NCBI RefSeq assembly: GCF_002224265.1
Contig: NZ_CP012881.1
Span: 2,418,001-2,482,000 of the forward strand
Origin: Vibrio vulnificus NBRC 15645 = ATCC 27562
GTDB lineage: Bacteria; Pseudomonadota; Gammaproteobacteria; Enterobacterales; Vibrionaceae
Direction: 5' to 3'
DNA length: 64,000 bases
A program made the position numbers and the translations under genes. Below, piece by piece: positions 38,410 to 50,400 of the stretch. A model generated the notes under the pieces. It worked only from the letters and a program-made list of their open reading frames with translations. It had not been told where the DNA came from and did no database searches. The first letter of the stretch is position 1; the number at the start of each line of letters is the position of its first letter.

Positions 38410-38445
38410 AAAACGCCCGCTTTAATGATTTAAGCGGGCGTTTTT
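38410..38445 (+). terminator. Terminator after prmB
   Basis: A GC-rich stem AACGCCCGCTT/AAGCGGGCGTT is followed by eight T, 30 bases after the prmB stop. Confidence 0.92.
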
Positions 38446-38578
38446 TTTCGAGATGACCGAAAAAGACAAAATTGATCGTTTTAGGGGTTTACATCAAAAC
38501 ACAATAGCGCCACTATGAAATCACGAAGAATTGAAATGTATAGCCTGGTTTACAGCGCTAACAATATTTGAGGTAGTA

Positions 38579-39664
38579 ATGGCAGGAAACAGTATCGGAC
38601 AACATTTCCGAGTAACCACGTTCGGAGAAAGTCACGGTATCGCACTGGGATGTATTGTGGATGGATGTCCTCCAGGGCTTGAAATTAGTGAAGCAGATCT
38701 GCAGACCGATCTGGATCGCCGACGCCCAGGTACATCACGTTACACCACCCAACGCCGCGAGCCGGATGAAGTGAAAATTCTTTCAGGGGTGTTTGAAGGG
38801 AAAACAACAGGCACATCGATTGGTTTGTTGATTGAAAATACCGACCAGCGCTCGAAAGATTACTCAGACATCAAAGATAAATTTCGTCCGGGTCATGCTG
38901 ATTACACTTATCACCAAAAATATGGGATTCGTGATTACCGCGGTGGTGGTCGTTCTTCGGCGCGCGAAACCGCCATGCGAGTGGCTGCTGGAGCGATTGC
39001 GAAGAAATACCTCAAGCAAGCATTTGGTGTTGAGATCCGCGCTTATCTTTCGCAAATGGGTGATGTCGCGATTGATAAAGTGGACTGGAACGAAATTGAG
39101 AACAACCCATTCTTCTGCCCTGACGTCGACAAAGTTGAGGCTTTTGATCAACTGATCCGAGACTTGAAAAAAGAAGGCGACTCGATCGGTGCCAAGATTC
39201 AAGTGGTGGCGACGAATGTTCCTGTTGGTTTAGGTGAGCCCGTGTTTGACCGTCTTGATGCGGATATTGCTCATGCTTTGATGAGCATTAATGCGGTGAA
39301 AGGTGTGGAGATTGGTGATGGCTTTGATGTCGTGAGCCAAAAAGGCAGTCAGCACCGCGACACGCTTTCTCCTCAGGGTTTTGGCAGCAACCATGCTGGT
39401 GGTATCTTAGGTGGTATCTCAACCGGACAAGACATCGTTGCCAATATTGCGTTAAAACCAACCTCAAGCATCACAGTGCCGGGAGACACCATCAATGTGG
39501 ATGGAGAATCGACACAGCTCATTACTAAAGGTCGTCATGATCCTTGTGTTGGTATTCGCGCAGTGCCCATCGCTGAAGCCATGTTGGCGATTGTGGTAAT
39601 GGACCACTTACTGCGTCATCGTGGACAAAATCATGGCGTCAGCACGCAAACGCCAAAAATCTAG
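38579..39664 (+). CDS. aroC: Chorismate synthase AroC
   Basis: AroC makes chorismate from EPSP, the last step of the shikimate pathway, using reduced FMN. From ATG 38579 it has 361 residues, the standard length, beginning [20 protein letters not shown] (signature 1). [19 protein letters not shown] and [17 protein letters not shown] are further family blocks. The upstream extension to 38531 is not conserved-looking and is rejected. Confidence 0.98.
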   Translation: MAGNSIGQHFRVTTFGESHGIALGCIVDGCPPGLEISEADLQTDLDRRRPGTSRYTTQRREPDEVKILSGVFEGKTTGTSIGLLIENTDQRSKDYSDIKDKFRPGHADYTYHQKYGIRDYRGGGRSSARETAMRVAAGAIAKKYLKQAFGVEIRAYLSQMGDVAIDKVDWNEIENNPFFCPDVDKVEAFDQLIRDLKKEGDSIGAKIQVVATNVPVGLGEPVFDRLDADIAHALMSINAVKGVEIGDGFDVVSQKGSQHRDTLSPQGFGSNHAGGILGGISTGQDIVANIALKPTSSITVPGDTINVDGESTQLITKGRHDPCVGIRAVPIAEAMLAIVVMDHLLRHRGQNHGVSTQTPKI

Positions 39665-39696
39665 TTATCTAGTTTAAAGCTATTGAAATATAAACA

Positions 39697-39727
39697 AAAA
39701 GGGTGGCCATCTTGGTCACCCTTTTGA
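39697..39727. terminator. Bidirectional terminator after aroC
   Basis: A 12-bp stem AAAAGGGTGGCC/GGTCACCCTTTT (one G-T pair) with a 5-base loop lies between the convergent aroC and TRIC-channel genes. Confidence 0.85.
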
Positions 39728-39753
39728 TATGGATTGATAGGAGATTTTGTCTC

Positions 39754-40377
39754 TTAATGCACGGCTTCTTCAGAGTCCAAATGGAATGACGGTAAGCGCC
39801 ATTTAAATCGGACTGCCGCCATGCGCAGTACATAACCCACCACGAGTGTGACGATAGTGGCCGTGACGTCTGGGATTTCAAATGCCAACAATGTCAGGTA
39901 AAGACCCGATGCCAAAAGCGCAATGGATGCGTAAAGTTCTTCATGCAATACCAATGGTGTTTGACGACAGATGAGGTCGCGCAGTAAACCACCAAAAACA
40001 CCAGTCACTAGAGCGGAAACCATACAAATGCCCGGATGCAAGCCCATCTGCAACGCAATTTTAGTACCAATAATGCTAAATACGATGAGGCCGAGGGCAT
40101 CAAGGCGAATAAACAAGCCTTTGAGTTTGATCACCCATTTAGCAAGCCCCGTTGTTAAGATGCCCGCCACACAAGTGATAGCAAGAAACTCAGGATTCTT
40201 TACCCAACCAAGCGGGTAGTGCCCTAGTAGGATGTCTCGTACCGTACCGCCGCCAATGGCTGTTGCACTGGCCACCAACATTACACCAAACCAATCCATT
40301 TTTCTGCGTCCGGCGCTTAGCGCACCTGTCATGGCTTCTGCCGTGATGCCAATGACATACAAAACACTTAACAACAT
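39754..40377 (-). CDS. Trimeric intracellular cation channel family protein (UPF0126)
   Basis: A seven-helix membrane protein of 207 residues made of two UPF0126 repeats, each with a Gly-rich turn followed by Arg-Asp (GGGTVRDILLG and FGGLLRDLI). Bacterial homologues form potassium-permeable TRIC channels. A GTG at 40398 would add 7 residues but has a badly spaced ribosome site; ATG 40377 gives the usual length. It occupies the place between aroC and epmC taken by mepA-yfcA in E. coli. Confidence 0.9.
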   Translation of the reverse strand: MLLSVLYVIGITAEAMTGALSAGRRKMDWFGVMLVASATAIGGGTVRDILLGHYPLGWVKNPEFLAITCVAGILTTGLAKWVIKLKGLFIRLDALGLIVFSIIGTKIALQMGLHPGICMVSALVTGVFGGLLRDLICRQTPLVLHEELYASIALLASGLYLTLLAFEIPDVTATIVTLVVGYVLRMAAVRFKWRLPSFHLDSEEAVH

Positions 40378-40614
40378 GTTGAAACGCTCTAGTAACACTT
40401 CCTTTGCGTCATATATACAAAGGGTGGAATAACAAATAAGGCGTGAGTTTAGTCACAAATGATTGGGTTGACGAATGAGAAATAGTAGGGGAAAGCGCGC
40501 TTTCAAATAAGGTGAGCTAATTCAAATTGCGCTGTGTTTTGGAACAATCGTTTACCTCATTCTAAAAAAGAGCGACAATGCGCAGCGCAAGTCAAAAGAA
40601 GTACAGATCGAACC

Positions 40615-41145
40615 ATGAGTCACCATTATCAAGACCTCATCACCATTTTTAATCAGACCTTTTCTGATTCATTCAATACCCAATTGGAGTTGGGTGGCGA
40701 TGAGCCAATTTATTTACCTGCGGATACCACAGTTCCTTATCATCGAATTATTTTTGCTCGTGGTTTTTATGCCTCTGCATTACACGAAATAGCCCATTGG
40801 TGCGTGGCTGGGCCAGAGCGCCGACTCCTTGAAGACTTTGGTTATTGGTATGAACCCGATGGAAGAACGGCTGAGGTGCAAGCTGAGTTTGAAAAAGTTG
40901 AAATTCGCCCACAAGCGTACGAATGGATTTTGGCACTCAGCGCAGGCTTTCCTTTTAATGTAAGTTGTGACAACCTACACGGCGATTTCGAGCCTGACCG
41001 TTTGGGCTTTATGCAGAAAGTGCATCAGGAAGTTATGTCGATATTTGAGACGGGGTTCCCCCCTCGTGTGCAGATGCTTTCCGATGCATTGCGGAATTTT
41101 TATCAAGTAAAGCACTTAGAAGTAGGCGATTTCATCGTTAAGTAA
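40615..41145 (+). CDS. epmC: Elongation factor P hydroxylase EpmC
   Basis: EpmC (YfcM) hydroxylates the beta-lysylated lysine of EF-P. The 176-residue protein contains a metal-binding HEIAHW motif (LHEIAHWCVAGPERR) and DFGYWYEPDGR, typical of the family. I chose ATG 40615 (MSHHYQDLITIFN). The extension to 40534 has no family similarity and no ribosome site. It precedes the yfcL-like gene, as in enterobacteria. Confidence 0.95.
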   Translation: MSHHYQDLITIFNQTFSDSFNTQLELGGDEPIYLPADTTVPYHRIIFARGFYASALHEIAHWCVAGPERRLLEDFGYWYEPDGRTAEVQAEFEKVEIRPQAYEWILALSAGFPFNVSCDNLHGDFEPDRLGFMQKVHQEVMSIFETGFPPRVQMLSDALRNFYQVKHLEVGDFIVK

Positions 41146-41159
41146 CCACGAGATTATCC

Positions 41160-41423
41160 ATGATTATTGAATTTGAAGAAAAACTGTTGGAACTGATTGA
41201 TGCACGTATTGAAACGGCATCAGAAGATGAACTGTTTGCAGGTGGTTATTTGCGTGGCCATATTTCGCTCTCTGCTGCGTCTTGCGAAGACGATGGCGTA
41301 AACGATGTGACGGAACTAAAATCGCGCATTGAGCAGAGTTTAGAGAATGCTCGCTCAGAACTTGCGCCAGCAGATCGCATCATCGTCAGCGACTTGTGGC
41401 AAGAGCTCCAAGCGCAAGCTTAA
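41160..41423 (+). CDS. YfcL family protein
   Basis: A small acidic protein of 87 residues (MIIEFEEKLLELIDARIET) similar to E. coli YfcL, function unknown. It is 14 bp after epmC and probably cotranscribed. The gene order epmC-yfcL-mnmC-fabB is conserved in gammaproteobacteria, although mnmC is on the other strand. Confidence 0.88.
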   Translation: MIIEFEEKLLELIDARIETASEDELFAGGYLRGHISLSAASCEDDGVNDVTELKSRIEQSLENARSELAPADRIIVSDLWQELQAQA

Positions 41424-41436
41424 CCTCTGTTTCAAT

Positions 41437-41469
41437 AAAAACGCCTCGTCAATACAACGAGGCGTTTTT
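41437..41469. terminator. Bidirectional terminator between yfcL-like gene and mnmC
   Basis: A 13-bp perfect inverted repeat AAAAACGCCTCGT/ACGAGGCGTTTTT with a 7-base loop lies between two convergent genes. Confidence 0.92.
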
Positions 41470-41488
41470 GTTTGTGCGCATCTTCTAC

Positions 41489-43507
41489 TTACAGCTCGGT
41501 AATGGCTTTGCCTTTGCGCAGTTTCCTTACCCACATGCGGCTTGGGTGTAACTCTTCAAGCACGTCAACTGGCAAAGGCAGTGGATCGTTACAGATTTGC
41601 GAGGCGAGCAGTTCCGCCATCAGTGGTGCAGAGCTTAAGCCCCGAGAGCCAAGGCCAAGGAGGCAGAATAAGTTCGGAAACTGAGAAATTACCTCAATCT
41701 CTTCTGCTTGAGTGTGCGGCAAATCGGCGTATTGACGCTTAATAGCCGAGAAGTCGCCGACATTGCCAACAAACGGCAGATGATCTCGGCTCACACAGCG
41801 GACCCCTTGGCGAGATAAATTGCCAGAGGTATCCACTTCTTTTGCCCACGCTTGGTTTGGTACACATTGCGTCAGTTTCTCGGCATTCTCTCGTTGCGCA
41901 TTGGCATCAAACTCAGTATCCAAATGGCGGCGATCGTAACTTGCGCCAATGCAAAGATGTTGATTGTTTGGGTTGACGGGAGTCATGTAGCCGTCGTAAC
42001 ACAGCACACTTTTTAGCTTAGAAAGCGTCTCAGTAGCCGGGGCATGGCTGACTTGACCTTTGACTTGGCCAAGCGGAATGTCAGCGGTTTGGCTGAAGGT
42101 TTGAAACTCATGACCATTTGCAATAACCACAGCGCTATAAGTATCGTGTTGGCCCTGAATATGGACTTGCCATTGCTGTGACCTTTCGTCCCAGATGAGT
42201 TGTTCAACACTCTGCTCGAACTTGGCTGTGAAGTTGTCGAGGGTGCCCAATTGTGCAAAGAGGGCTTGGGTTAGCTCTGCAGGGCATAGCCAGCCGCCAA
42301 GTGGATAATGAACCGATGCCAGGTCGATCGGCAAACCAATTTTTGCTGCGGTTTCTTCTACGGAGAGCTTTTGAATCAACTCGGGTGCAAAGTTCCCAGC
42401 GAGCATCTTGTCCAACTTGTTGGTTGATTTTTCATCCCACATCAACTGGGTCACGCCACACCAGTCATGATCGAAGGTGAGCGCTTGTGCAGCTTGCTCT
42501 ACAAACTGGCGAGCAAACAAAAACGCGGGGGCAAATACGCGCGAAACGCCATCATGATTGCCATTGAGCAAAGGGTAAACTGCGCCTTGTCGGTTACCCG
42601 ATGCGCCTTCTGCAGCTTGGGCGTGTTTACAATAGAGGGTCACTTTTTGCCCACGTTGAACCAAGGCTTTTGCGAGGGCTGCGCTAGCAATCCCTCCGCC
42701 AATGATGGCAATAGAGTCGAGATGAGATGCAGAGGTGCGATTGAAGTAAGGCGCGTGGCGACTTTGTTGTTGTCTTGTTTCCATGCAGCCTGCGATCATT
42801 TCTCGCTTGGTGCCAAAGCCTTTGACTTTTTTCATGGCAAAGCCAGCGTCAATCAAACCTCGTCTTACAAAACCCGCAGAGGTAAACGTCGCCACACGAC
42901 ACTCAGCTCTCGCCAGTTTTGCCATGCCATTGAAAAGATCCTGATTCCACATCTCGGGATTTTTACTTGGGGCAAACCCATCGAGGAACCAAGTGTCGAT
43001 AATGCCTTCTTCACCGTAAGGCACCGAGGGTAGGCAGTCTTTAATGTCGCCAAGCCACAGATCAAGCGTGACGGCGCCATTGTCCAGCACAATGCGATGA
43101 CATTCTGGAACGGCAGGTGGATAATGACGATGAAGTTTTTCCGCGAGCTCCGCCAACTCAGGCCAAGCTTGATGCGCTTTGATCAAATCTTGTTTGCTAA
43201 GGGGAAACTTTTCAAAGCTGACAAAATGTAACTCTTTGAGTGCTGCGTCAGGGTTTGCACTGCGAAAGTCATTGAACGCTTGCCAAACCGCGAGGAAATT
43301 CAATCCTGTGCCAAAACCCGTTTCGCCAATCACAAAACGACGGCGGTCAAATTCTTGCCATCTTTCAGGAATAAGATTTTGTTTAAGAAACACATAGCGC
43401 GTTTCTTCTAGGCCGTTCACATTGGAGAAGTAAACGTCATCAAATTGGTCAGAAACCGGTGTGCCGACTTCATTCCAGCCGAGTTCTGCATGGGTAATGG
43501 ATGTCAT
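41489..43507 (-). CDS. mnmC: Bifunctional tRNA wobble-uridine modification enzyme MnmC
   Basis: MnmC converts cmnm5(s2)U34 to mnm5(s2)U34. The 672-residue protein has an N-terminal SAM methyltransferase domain ([32 protein letters not shown]) and a C-terminal FAD-dependent oxidase domain beginning at [14 protein letters not shown] near residue 267. Both parts are complete. It is divergent from fabB. Confidence 0.97.
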   Translation of the reverse strand: MTSITHAELGWNEVGTPVSDQFDDVYFSNVNGLEETRYVFLKQNLIPERWQEFDRRRFVIGETGFGTGLNFLAVWQAFNDFRSANPDAALKELHFVSFEKFPLSKQDLIKAHQAWPELAELAEKLHRHYPPAVPECHRIVLDNGAVTLDLWLGDIKDCLPSVPYGEEGIIDTWFLDGFAPSKNPEMWNQDLFNGMAKLARAECRVATFTSAGFVRRGLIDAGFAMKKVKGFGTKREMIAGCMETRQQQSRHAPYFNRTSASHLDSIAIIGGGIASAALAKALVQRGQKVTLYCKHAQAAEGASGNRQGAVYPLLNGNHDGVSRVFAPAFLFARQFVEQAAQALTFDHDWCGVTQLMWDEKSTNKLDKMLAGNFAPELIQKLSVEETAAKIGLPIDLASVHYPLGGWLCPAELTQALFAQLGTLDNFTAKFEQSVEQLIWDERSQQWQVHIQGQHDTYSAVVIANGHEFQTFSQTADIPLGQVKGQVSHAPATETLSKLKSVLCYDGYMTPVNPNNQHLCIGASYDRRHLDTEFDANAQRENAEKLTQCVPNQAWAKEVDTSGNLSRQGVRCVSRDHLPFVGNVGDFSAIKRQYADLPHTQAEEIEVISQFPNLFCLLGLGSRGLSSAPLMAELLASQICNDPLPLPVDVLEELHPSRMWVRKLRKGKAITEL

Positions 43508-43565
43508 AGTAGGATGTAAATCTGTGATGTAGCGCGGTTAGAATAGAGCGATTGTACGAATTTCT

Positions 43566-43582
43566 GGGAAAGCTGACCACTT
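43566..43582 (-). promoter_or_regulatory. Possible FadR site upstream of fabB
   Basis: Read on the minus strand the site contains TGGTCAG, the core of the FadR consensus, but its outer half is poor. It lies just upstream of the probable fabB promoter, the position expected for an activator. FadR is known to activate fabB. The match is weaker than those at fadI and fadL. Confidence 0.35.
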
Positions 43583-43635
43583 TTGTTATGCTTCTTAGTT
43601 ATTATCTAGCGGATTTTGAATTATAGGAATGTCAC

Positions 43636-44847
43636 ATGAAACGAGTCGTAATCACCGGTATGGGTATTGTTTCAAGTATCGGTAACAACGTCGAAGAAGT
43701 GCTTGCTTCTCTAAAAGCAGGTAAATCAGGTATCACTTCGTCTGAGCAATTCAAAGAGAAAGGCCTGCGTTCTCAGGTGTGGGGCGATCTGAAAATTACT
43801 CCTGCCGATCATATCGATCGCAAACAAATGCGCTTTATGGGCGATGCGGCTGCGTATGCATACCTATCGATGGAACAGGCAATCGCGGATGCGGGCCTGA
43901 CAGAAGATCAAGTTTCAAACGACCGTACAGGTATCGTTGCGGGTTCTGGTGGTGCGTCATCACTAAACCAAGCGGCGGCAGTCGACACGCTGCGTGAAAA
44001 AGGCGTGAAGCGTATCGGTCCTTACATGGTGCCTCGTACCATGTCATCAACCGTTTCTGCGTGTTTGGCAACACCATTTAAAATTCGCGGTGTGAATTAC
44101 ACCATGAGTTCAGCGTGTGCGACTTCAGCACACTGTATTGGTCACGCAGCGGAACTTATTCAACTTGGCAAACAAGATATCGTGTTTGCCGGTGGTGGTG
44201 AAGAGCTCGATTGGACATTAACCATGATGTTCGATGCGATGGGCGCACTATCAACCAAATACAATGAGACGCCAGAAAAAGCGTCTCGTACTTACGATGC
44301 AGACCGTGATGGTTTTGTTATCTCTGGCGGCGGCGGCATGCTGGTGATCGAAGAGCTTGAGCACGCTTTAGCGCGTGGCGCGAAAATCTACGGTGAGATC
44401 GTCGGCTATGGTGCGACATCCGATGGCTACGACATGGTGGCACCATCAGGTGAAGGCGCTGTGCGTTGTATGAAGATGGCGATGCAAGACGTAGAGAAAA
44501 TCGACTACATCAACACGCATGGTACTTCAACGCCAGTAGGCGATGTGAAAGAATTGGGTGCGATTCAAGAAGTCTTCGCGGGTAACAGCCCAGCCATTTC
44601 AGCAACCAAAGCGATGACAGGTCACGCATTGGGTGCAGCTGGTGTTCACGAAGCAATTTACTCAACGCTGATGCTACACCACAACTTTATTGCGCCAAGC
44701 ATCAATATCGAAAACCTAGACGCTGCGGCTGAAGGCCTTGATATTGTGACTGAAATGCGTGAAGCAGAATTGAATACAGTGATGTCGAACAGCTTTGGTT
44801 TCGGTGGTACCAATGCAACTTTGGTGATTAAAAAATACCAAGGTTAA
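43636..44847 (+). CDS. fabB: 3-oxoacyl-ACP synthase I FabB
   Basis: FabB elongates acyl-ACP and is needed for unsaturated fatty-acid synthesis. The 403-residue protein has active-site C161 ([10 protein letters not shown]) and the two catalytic histidines in [11 protein letters not shown] and TGHALGAAG. The C-terminal [13 protein letters not shown] is also standard. Length matches FabB. Its 3' UTR is long and structured (see the FarS entry). Confidence 0.98.
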   Translation: MKRVVITGMGIVSSIGNNVEEVLASLKAGKSGITSSEQFKEKGLRSQVWGDLKITPADHIDRKQMRFMGDAAAYAYLSMEQAIADAGLTEDQVSNDRTGIVAGSGGASSLNQAAAVDTLREKGVKRIGPYMVPRTMSSTVSACLATPFKIRGVNYTMSSACATSAHCIGHAAELIQLGKQDIVFAGGGEELDWTLTMMFDAMGALSTKYNETPEKASRTYDADRDGFVISGGGGMLVIEELEHALARGAKIYGEIVGYGATSDGYDMVAPSGEGAVRCMKMAMQDVEKIDYINTHGTSTPVGDVKELGAIQEVFAGNSPAISATKAMTGHALGAAGVHEAIYSTLMLHHNFIAPSINIENLDAAAEGLDIVTEMREAELNTVMSNSFGFGGTNATLVIKKYQG

Positions 44848-44887
44848 TGGCAAAGCTCAGCCGTGTTGCATTGCAGCACGGTCACCA

Positions 44888-45007
44888 GTTTCCAGAGCTT
44901 GATCAGTACCACTGATCGAACAGACGCAGACTCTGTCCCATGGAGAGCGGGACGGGATCCTTTTGTTCTGGAATTTTACCCGGTCTTGTGCCGGGTTTTT
45001 TCTTTTT
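44888..45007 (+). ncRNA. farS: Probable FarS small RNA from the fabB 3' UTR
   Basis: In V. cholerae the sRNA FarS is cut from the 3' UTR of fabB by RNase E and represses fadE mRNAs. Here the 243-bp space after fabB is structured: GATCAGT/ACTGATC around an ACC loop (44901-44917), a GTCCC/GGGAC element, a single-stranded pyrimidine-rich stretch and a terminator. An additional hairpin (CCGTGTTGC/GCAGCACGG) comes right after the stop codon. The 5' end is estimated. The identification rests on position and architecture, not an alignment. Confidence 0.55.
44978..45007 (+). terminator. Terminator of fabB/FarS
   Basis: ACCCGG/CCGGGT stem with a 7-base loop followed by TTTTTTCTTTTT. It ends the fabB message and any sRNA made from its 3' UTR. 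Confidence 0.88.
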
Positions 45008-45090
45008 GTTTGTCGGTGAATGTGTTGAGATTTTTATGAAAAAGGGCACAATCACTGCAACTTTCCAATATGGATCTGGGATTTGCCGCA

Positions 45091-46224
45091 ATGAAAATTC
45101 TTGTTGATGAAAACATGCCTTACGCCGAGACGCTATTTAGCCAGCTTGGTGAAGTGATTTTGAAGCCAGGCCGCAGTTTGAAGGCTGACGACTTGGTGGA
45201 TATTGATGCACTGATGATTCGCTCAGTGACGAAAGTGAACGCTGAATTGATCAGCAAAGCCAACAAACTGAAGTTTGTCGGTACCGCGACAGCGGGTATG
45301 GATCACGTTGACCAAGCGCTATTGAAAGAAAAGGGCATTTACTTTACTGCGGCTCCAGGTTGCAACAAAGTGGGTGTCGCTGAGTATGTTTTTAGTGTCA
45401 TGATGGTACTGGCGCAGCAGCAAGGTTTTTCGGTTTTTGAACAAACCGTTGGCATTATTGGTGCTGGGCAAGTTGGCAGTTACTTACAGCAATGTTTGGA
45501 AGGCATCGGTATTAAAGTGCTGATCAATGACCCTTTTAAGCAAGAAGAAGGGGACGAGCGAGAGTTCACCTCGCTTGATCGTTTGTTGCAAGAAGCGGAT
45601 GTTATCACCTTACACACGCCAATCACACGCGACGGTCAATATCCGACACATCACCTGATCAACGAAGACATTCTAAACTCATTGCGTGCGGATCAAATTT
45701 TGATTAACGCTGCTCGTGGTCCTGTGGTCGATAATCAAGCGCTTAAGCGACGTCTGCAACAAGCTGACGGCTTTACGGCGGCACTTGATGTGTTTGAATT
45801 TGAGCCAGAGGTTGATATGGAGCTACTGCCTCTGTTAGCATTCGCCACCCCTCACGTAGCTGGTTACGGTCTTGAGGGGAAAGCTCGCGGAACCACAATG
45901 ATCTTCAATAGTTATTGTGAGTTTATCGGTAATGAACTTCGTGCGCATGCCAGCGACCTCTTGCCAACTGCGCCCGTGCCAAAAGTGGTACTGGATCGCA
46001 AGTGGGATGAAGCAACGCTCCATACCCTGACGCAATTGGTCTACGATGTGCGTAGAGATGACGCACAATTCCGACGTGAAATCGGTGCGCCAGGTGCATT
46101 TGACCTAATGCGCAAAGAGTATTGGGATCGTCGTGAATACAGTGCCGTCACGCTAGTGGGAAGCGCGCAATGTCGTCTAAAACCACTAGCAAAACTAGGT
46201 TTTCAAGTTGAGGTAAGTCAATGA
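45091..46224 (+). CDS. pdxB: 4-phosphoerythronate dehydrogenase PdxB
   Basis: PdxB catalyses the second step of the DXP-dependent pyridoxal phosphate pathway. From ATG 45091 it has 377 residues, the usual length. The NAD-binding [28 protein letters not shown] and the C-terminal dimerisation domain are visible. The extension to 45070 adds only seven residues without support. The gene overlaps asd by 4 bases. Confidence 0.96.
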   Translation: MKILVDENMPYAETLFSQLGEVILKPGRSLKADDLVDIDALMIRSVTKVNAELISKANKLKFVGTATAGMDHVDQALLKEKGIYFTAAPGCNKVGVAEYVFSVMMVLAQQQGFSVFEQTVGIIGAGQVGSYLQQCLEGIGIKVLINDPFKQEEGDEREFTSLDRLLQEADVITLHTPITRDGQYPTHHLINEDILNSLRADQILINAARGPVVDNQALKRRLQQADGFTAALDVFEFEPEVDMELLPLLAFATPHVAGYGLEGKARGTTMIFNSYCEFIGNELRAHASDLLPTAPVPKVVLDRKWDEATLHTLTQLVYDVRRDDAQFRREIGAPGAFDLMRKEYWDRREYSAVTLVGSAQCRLKPLAKLGFQVEVSQ

Positions 46225-47234
46225 GCCAACAATACAATGTTGCCATTTTAGGGGCGACCGGAGCGGTCGGTGAAACCATTCTTGAAGTGCTTCAAGAGCG
46301 CAAATTTCCTGTCGGTGAGTTGTACTTGCTAGCCAGTGAGCGCAGTGAAGGTAAGACTTACCGTTTCAACGGTAAAACAATTTACGTGCAAAATGTCGAA
46401 GAGTTTGACTGGTCGCAAGCGCACATCGGTCTGTTCTCTGCTGGCGGTGATCTTTCTGCGAAATGGGCGCCTATCGCAGCAGAGACAGGCGTGGTCGTGA
46501 TCGACAACACATCACATTTCCGTTATGAGTACGATATTCCATTGGTGGTTCCAGAAGTTAACCCAGAAGCCATTGCTGAATTCCGTAACCGCAACATCAT
46601 TGCCAATCCTAACTGTTCAACCATCCAGATGCTGGTGGCGTTAAAACCAATTTACGATGCCGTGGGTATTGAGCGCATTAACGTTTGTACTTATCAGTCG
46701 GTGTCTGGTGCGGGCAAAGCAGGTATTGATGAGCTAGCGGGACAAACCGCGAAACTCTTAAACGGCATTCCGGCGGAAAACAAACAGTTTGCTCAGCAAA
46801 TTGCATTTAACTGTATTCCACAAATCGACAAATTTATGGATAACGGCTACACCAAAGAAGAGATGAAAATGGTGTGGGAAACGCAGAAAATCTTTAATGA
46901 TGCGTCGATTACCGTTAACCCTACGTGCGTGCGTGTACCGGTTTTCTATGGTCACGCTGAAGCGGTTCATATCGAAACGGGTTCACCGATTGATGCAGAA
47001 GAAGTGGTTCGCCTGCTGGAAGAAACCGAGGGCGTTGAAGTGTTCCATGGCGAAGACTTCCCAACCCAAGTTCGCGATGCGGGTGGCAAAAACCATGTGA
47101 TGGTAGGTCGCATCCGTAACGACATCAGCCATCATAGTGGCGTGAACTTGTGGGTCGTGGCGGATAACGTGCGTAAAGGTGCCGCAACCAATGCTGTTCA
47201 AATCGCAGAAGTGTTGATTCGCGACTACTACTAA
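46221..47234 (+). CDS. asd: Aspartate-semialdehyde dehydrogenase
   Basis: The 337-residue protein has the NADP loop [14 protein letters not shown], the active-site Cys C132 in NPNCSTIQM and the [12 protein letters not shown] segment of ASADH. It sits between pdxB and the fimV-truA block, the place of the ASADH-like gene usg in E. coli. The catalytic cysteine and surrounding motif are present here, so an active enzyme of the lysine/threonine/methionine pathway is likely. Vibrios are known to carry two ASADH genes, and this would be one of them. Confidence 0.93.
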   Translation: MSQQYNVAILGATGAVGETILEVLQERKFPVGELYLLASERSEGKTYRFNGKTIYVQNVEEFDWSQAHIGLFSAGGDLSAKWAPIAAETGVVVIDNTSHFRYEYDIPLVVPEVNPEAIAEFRNRNIIANPNCSTIQMLVALKPIYDAVGIERINVCTYQSVSGAGKAGIDELAGQTAKLLNGIPAENKQFAQQIAFNCIPQIDKFMDNGYTKEEMKMVWETQKIFNDASITVNPTCVRVPVFYGHAEAVHIETGSPIDAEEVVRLLEETEGVEVFHGEDFPTQVRDAGGKNHVMVGRIRNDISHHSGVNLWVVADNVRKGAATNAVQIAEVLIRDYY

Positions 47235-47266
47235 TCGCAAGAGAATTAGTCAAAGCGTTTAAACTC

Positions 47267-47295
47267 AAAGCCTCGCCATGTGCGAGGCTTTTTTG
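47267..47295 (+). terminator. Terminator after asd
   Basis: A 9-bp stem AAGCCTCGC/GCGAGGCTT with a CATGT loop is followed by TTTTTTG, 33 bases after the asd stop. Confidence 0.88.
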
Positions 47296-47444
47296 TTCGA
47301 TTGAAGAGCAATTGTGTGAGATTAGTACGAATATCATGTCAGACCCACATTTTTTGGCTTAATTCCTATAGTTTTGCCGTGGTTATCCGATATATTTAAC
47401 AGATCATGATTTAAATTATAACTAAGCACAGAGCTGAGCCTTCT

Positions 47445-50400
47445 ATGCGTCAAATTTTTAAGCGCCTGTTAGCCCCTTTACTGCTAATGACTGCGCTACC
47501 GACATCAGTTTCACAAGCGGACGGCATTCGATTAGTCGGTCCTACTGGTGAAGTGCAATCATCGCCAAGTTTTTCAGAACAAGTTGAGCGTGCCAACTCG
47601 CCACTGCCTGTTTCCGACGAACCCTCTCGTTTCTATGGCCCAACAAGTGCAAACGAAACCTTGTGGTCAATCGCCAGTAAATTACGCCCCGCAAATAACG
47701 TCTCGGTACAACAAACTCTCTTAGCCATTTACCGATTAAACCCGCAGGCGTTTGAAAACCAAAATATTCACAGCTTAGTGCCAGGTAGTACCTTACGTGT
47801 ACCGTCGCTCGCACAAGTGCGCAGCGCCTCAACCGAGCAAGCGGTCACGGTGATGAAAGCACATCAGGATAAGCTCAATGCGACTCCTCGTCCTATTGCG
47901 CCAACGCCAGTTACTCGCCCAGTCAAAGTGACGCCAGCGACACCAGCCCAGGCAGTGAGCGAAACGGTGAAGGTGGAGCCCCAAATCGACACCACGCCAG
48001 TGAAAACACCAGAGGTTCCTCAAGTGAAAACGCTTGAGAAACAGCTCGAGATGTCCGAAAGCGAACTAACCGCTCTGGAAGAAAAGAACCACAATTTGCG
48101 TTTGATGTTGGCGGAAGTTCAGTCCGAAGTGGATGGATTGAAAACCGAGCTGGGTGATGAAAACCGTATTCGTTCTGAAGTCGAGAAGTTACTCGCGGAA
48201 GAAAAGGCGAAGCTTGAAGAACAGCAACGCATGCAACCGTCGGCGTTTGATCAATTCTTATCAAATGGCTGGATGGTGGCTGCCGCTGCCCTGATTCCTG
48301 GGGCATTGATCGGCCTTTTGATTGTGATGTTGCTAGGGCGCCGCAAAGAAGCGGAACCAAGCGCAAGTGAAACACAAACTGAAGCGCCATTAACACCACC
48401 GCCAATGTCAGATTCGGATCTGGACGATCTGACCGATGATCTCACCCTCGATGATGACCTCTTCAGCGACAGCGATGACAATAGCGAGTTGCTGTTTGAT
48501 GACTCTATGGGAGAAGACGAAAACGACGTCTTTGGTGATCTTGACGACAGTGATCTCGATTTCAATCTTGAAGGCGAAGATGGTGAAGACCCATTTGCTA
48601 GCATCGGTGATGACGGCGATTTGGATACTGACTTCGACGACTTTGACTCATCAAACAACGGCATCAGTGTTAAAGGTTCTGACAAAGCGCTTGGTCTTGA
48701 AGAGATGGAGCGTGCGCTGGATGAAGTCAGTCCAGAGCTGGAAATCACTGACGACGAAGAGAGTGACTTTGACCTTTCTGGTGAAAACGTCGGCATGTCA
48801 GAAGATGACTTAGCGGAGTTGCTGGCGTCCGATGAACCGACGGAAGACCTAGGTGATTCAGCCCTTGACCAGTCAATGCTTGATGATCTGTTCTCCAACT
48901 TGGGTGACGATGATGAAGCCGACGAATTTGATTTAGGTTTAGATGAAGATAGCGCGGCTGCACCAACTGAAAACAAACAGATGTCTGATGCAATGTCTGG
49001 AACGATGGCGTCAGATGAAGATATTGATCAGCTGCTGGCTCAGTTTGATGAGCCAGTCATTGATGAATCAGAACTGGACACGCAAAGCAGCCTAGACGAA
49101 TTAGAGTCGCTATTGGAGTCTGGCGCTGACGACACGCAAGACGACTTATCCACCTCATTGTTAGATGAGATGCTGGAACAGGCTTCAGATGATGAAGTGA
49201 GCCTCGATCCTCTTGATGAGCTCGAAGCTCTGGCGGGTCTAAGTGACGATGAGATTGAGGTATCGTTAACTGACACCGAGCTGCTTGATGAGTTACTCGA
49301 AGCGGACGAAGAAGAATCACTTGATGAATTTGATCCACTCAGTGAGTTAGAGGAGCTCGCGGCCTTTGGTCAAGATGAGGTTGTGCCTGAGCTGGATGAA
49401 AACAGCACCGATTTGCTCGATGAGTTACTTGAAAGCGCGCCAGAGAGTGATGAGTCGCTGGAATGGCCAGAAGAAGAGCTGGTAACGGCAGAGGAAAGCG
49501 ATCTCTTTGACGAACTGATTGGCTTAGATGAGAGCGACAAAGCTCAAAAGGACGATGCCGCAGAGCCGTTCGATTTTGCAGCAGAACTGGATGCGGCATT
49601 GGATTCATCAGAAGATTTTGTTGAACTGTCCGTTTCTGAACCTGCGATTGAAGAGGGGAATGCAGAAGGTGACTTGGTAGACAACTCTGCCATTGATGAT
49701 CTATTGGATGACGTTCTCCCTCTCGAGGAAGCGTCGCCTAAGCAAGATGAACAGGCTGCAGAGGTCGAAGAACTTGTAGAGGCCATCGATAGTTCAATGG
49801 CCGGCGATGAATTTGAACCAACAGAATTCAATAGTAGCCATTTTGTTGAAGATTTGGCTAACGTTGCGCCGACGCTTGATCCACTGCTAGATGCATTCCC
49901 AGAGGATATTGAAGAAGGCAGCAACGCTGAAGCAGAACTGGATACTGATCCTCAGCCCTTGCAAGAGTCGCTTGATGATTCATCAGAAGCACTGCTTGAA
50001 GAAGCGGCTCCGTCTGAACCTGTCTTACCTTCTTCAGACCCGCTTGCCGATCTGCCATTGGAAGAGGGGGAAAGTGGTGATGCCGATGACATCGATGATC
50101 AAGATGACCAAGATGATGATTGGTTGCAAGCCGCCATTGATGAGGTAGAAAGCCCACTTGATTCAATTGATGAGTATCAGTCTACAACGCAGACGGAAAC
50201 TTCAGAGCAAGAACTGCTTTCCGACCATGAGATAGCGACAACGACACCTGAGCTTGATGTTGAGGAATCACAAGAGCCGCAGGAAGAAGACTGGCTACAA
50301 AGTGCGATTGATGAAGTTGAATCACCACACATTGATTTAGAGCAGCATGAGGTCGATTCAGATGAGCACTTAGCATCGACTCCTTTGGCTACAGAGGTCA

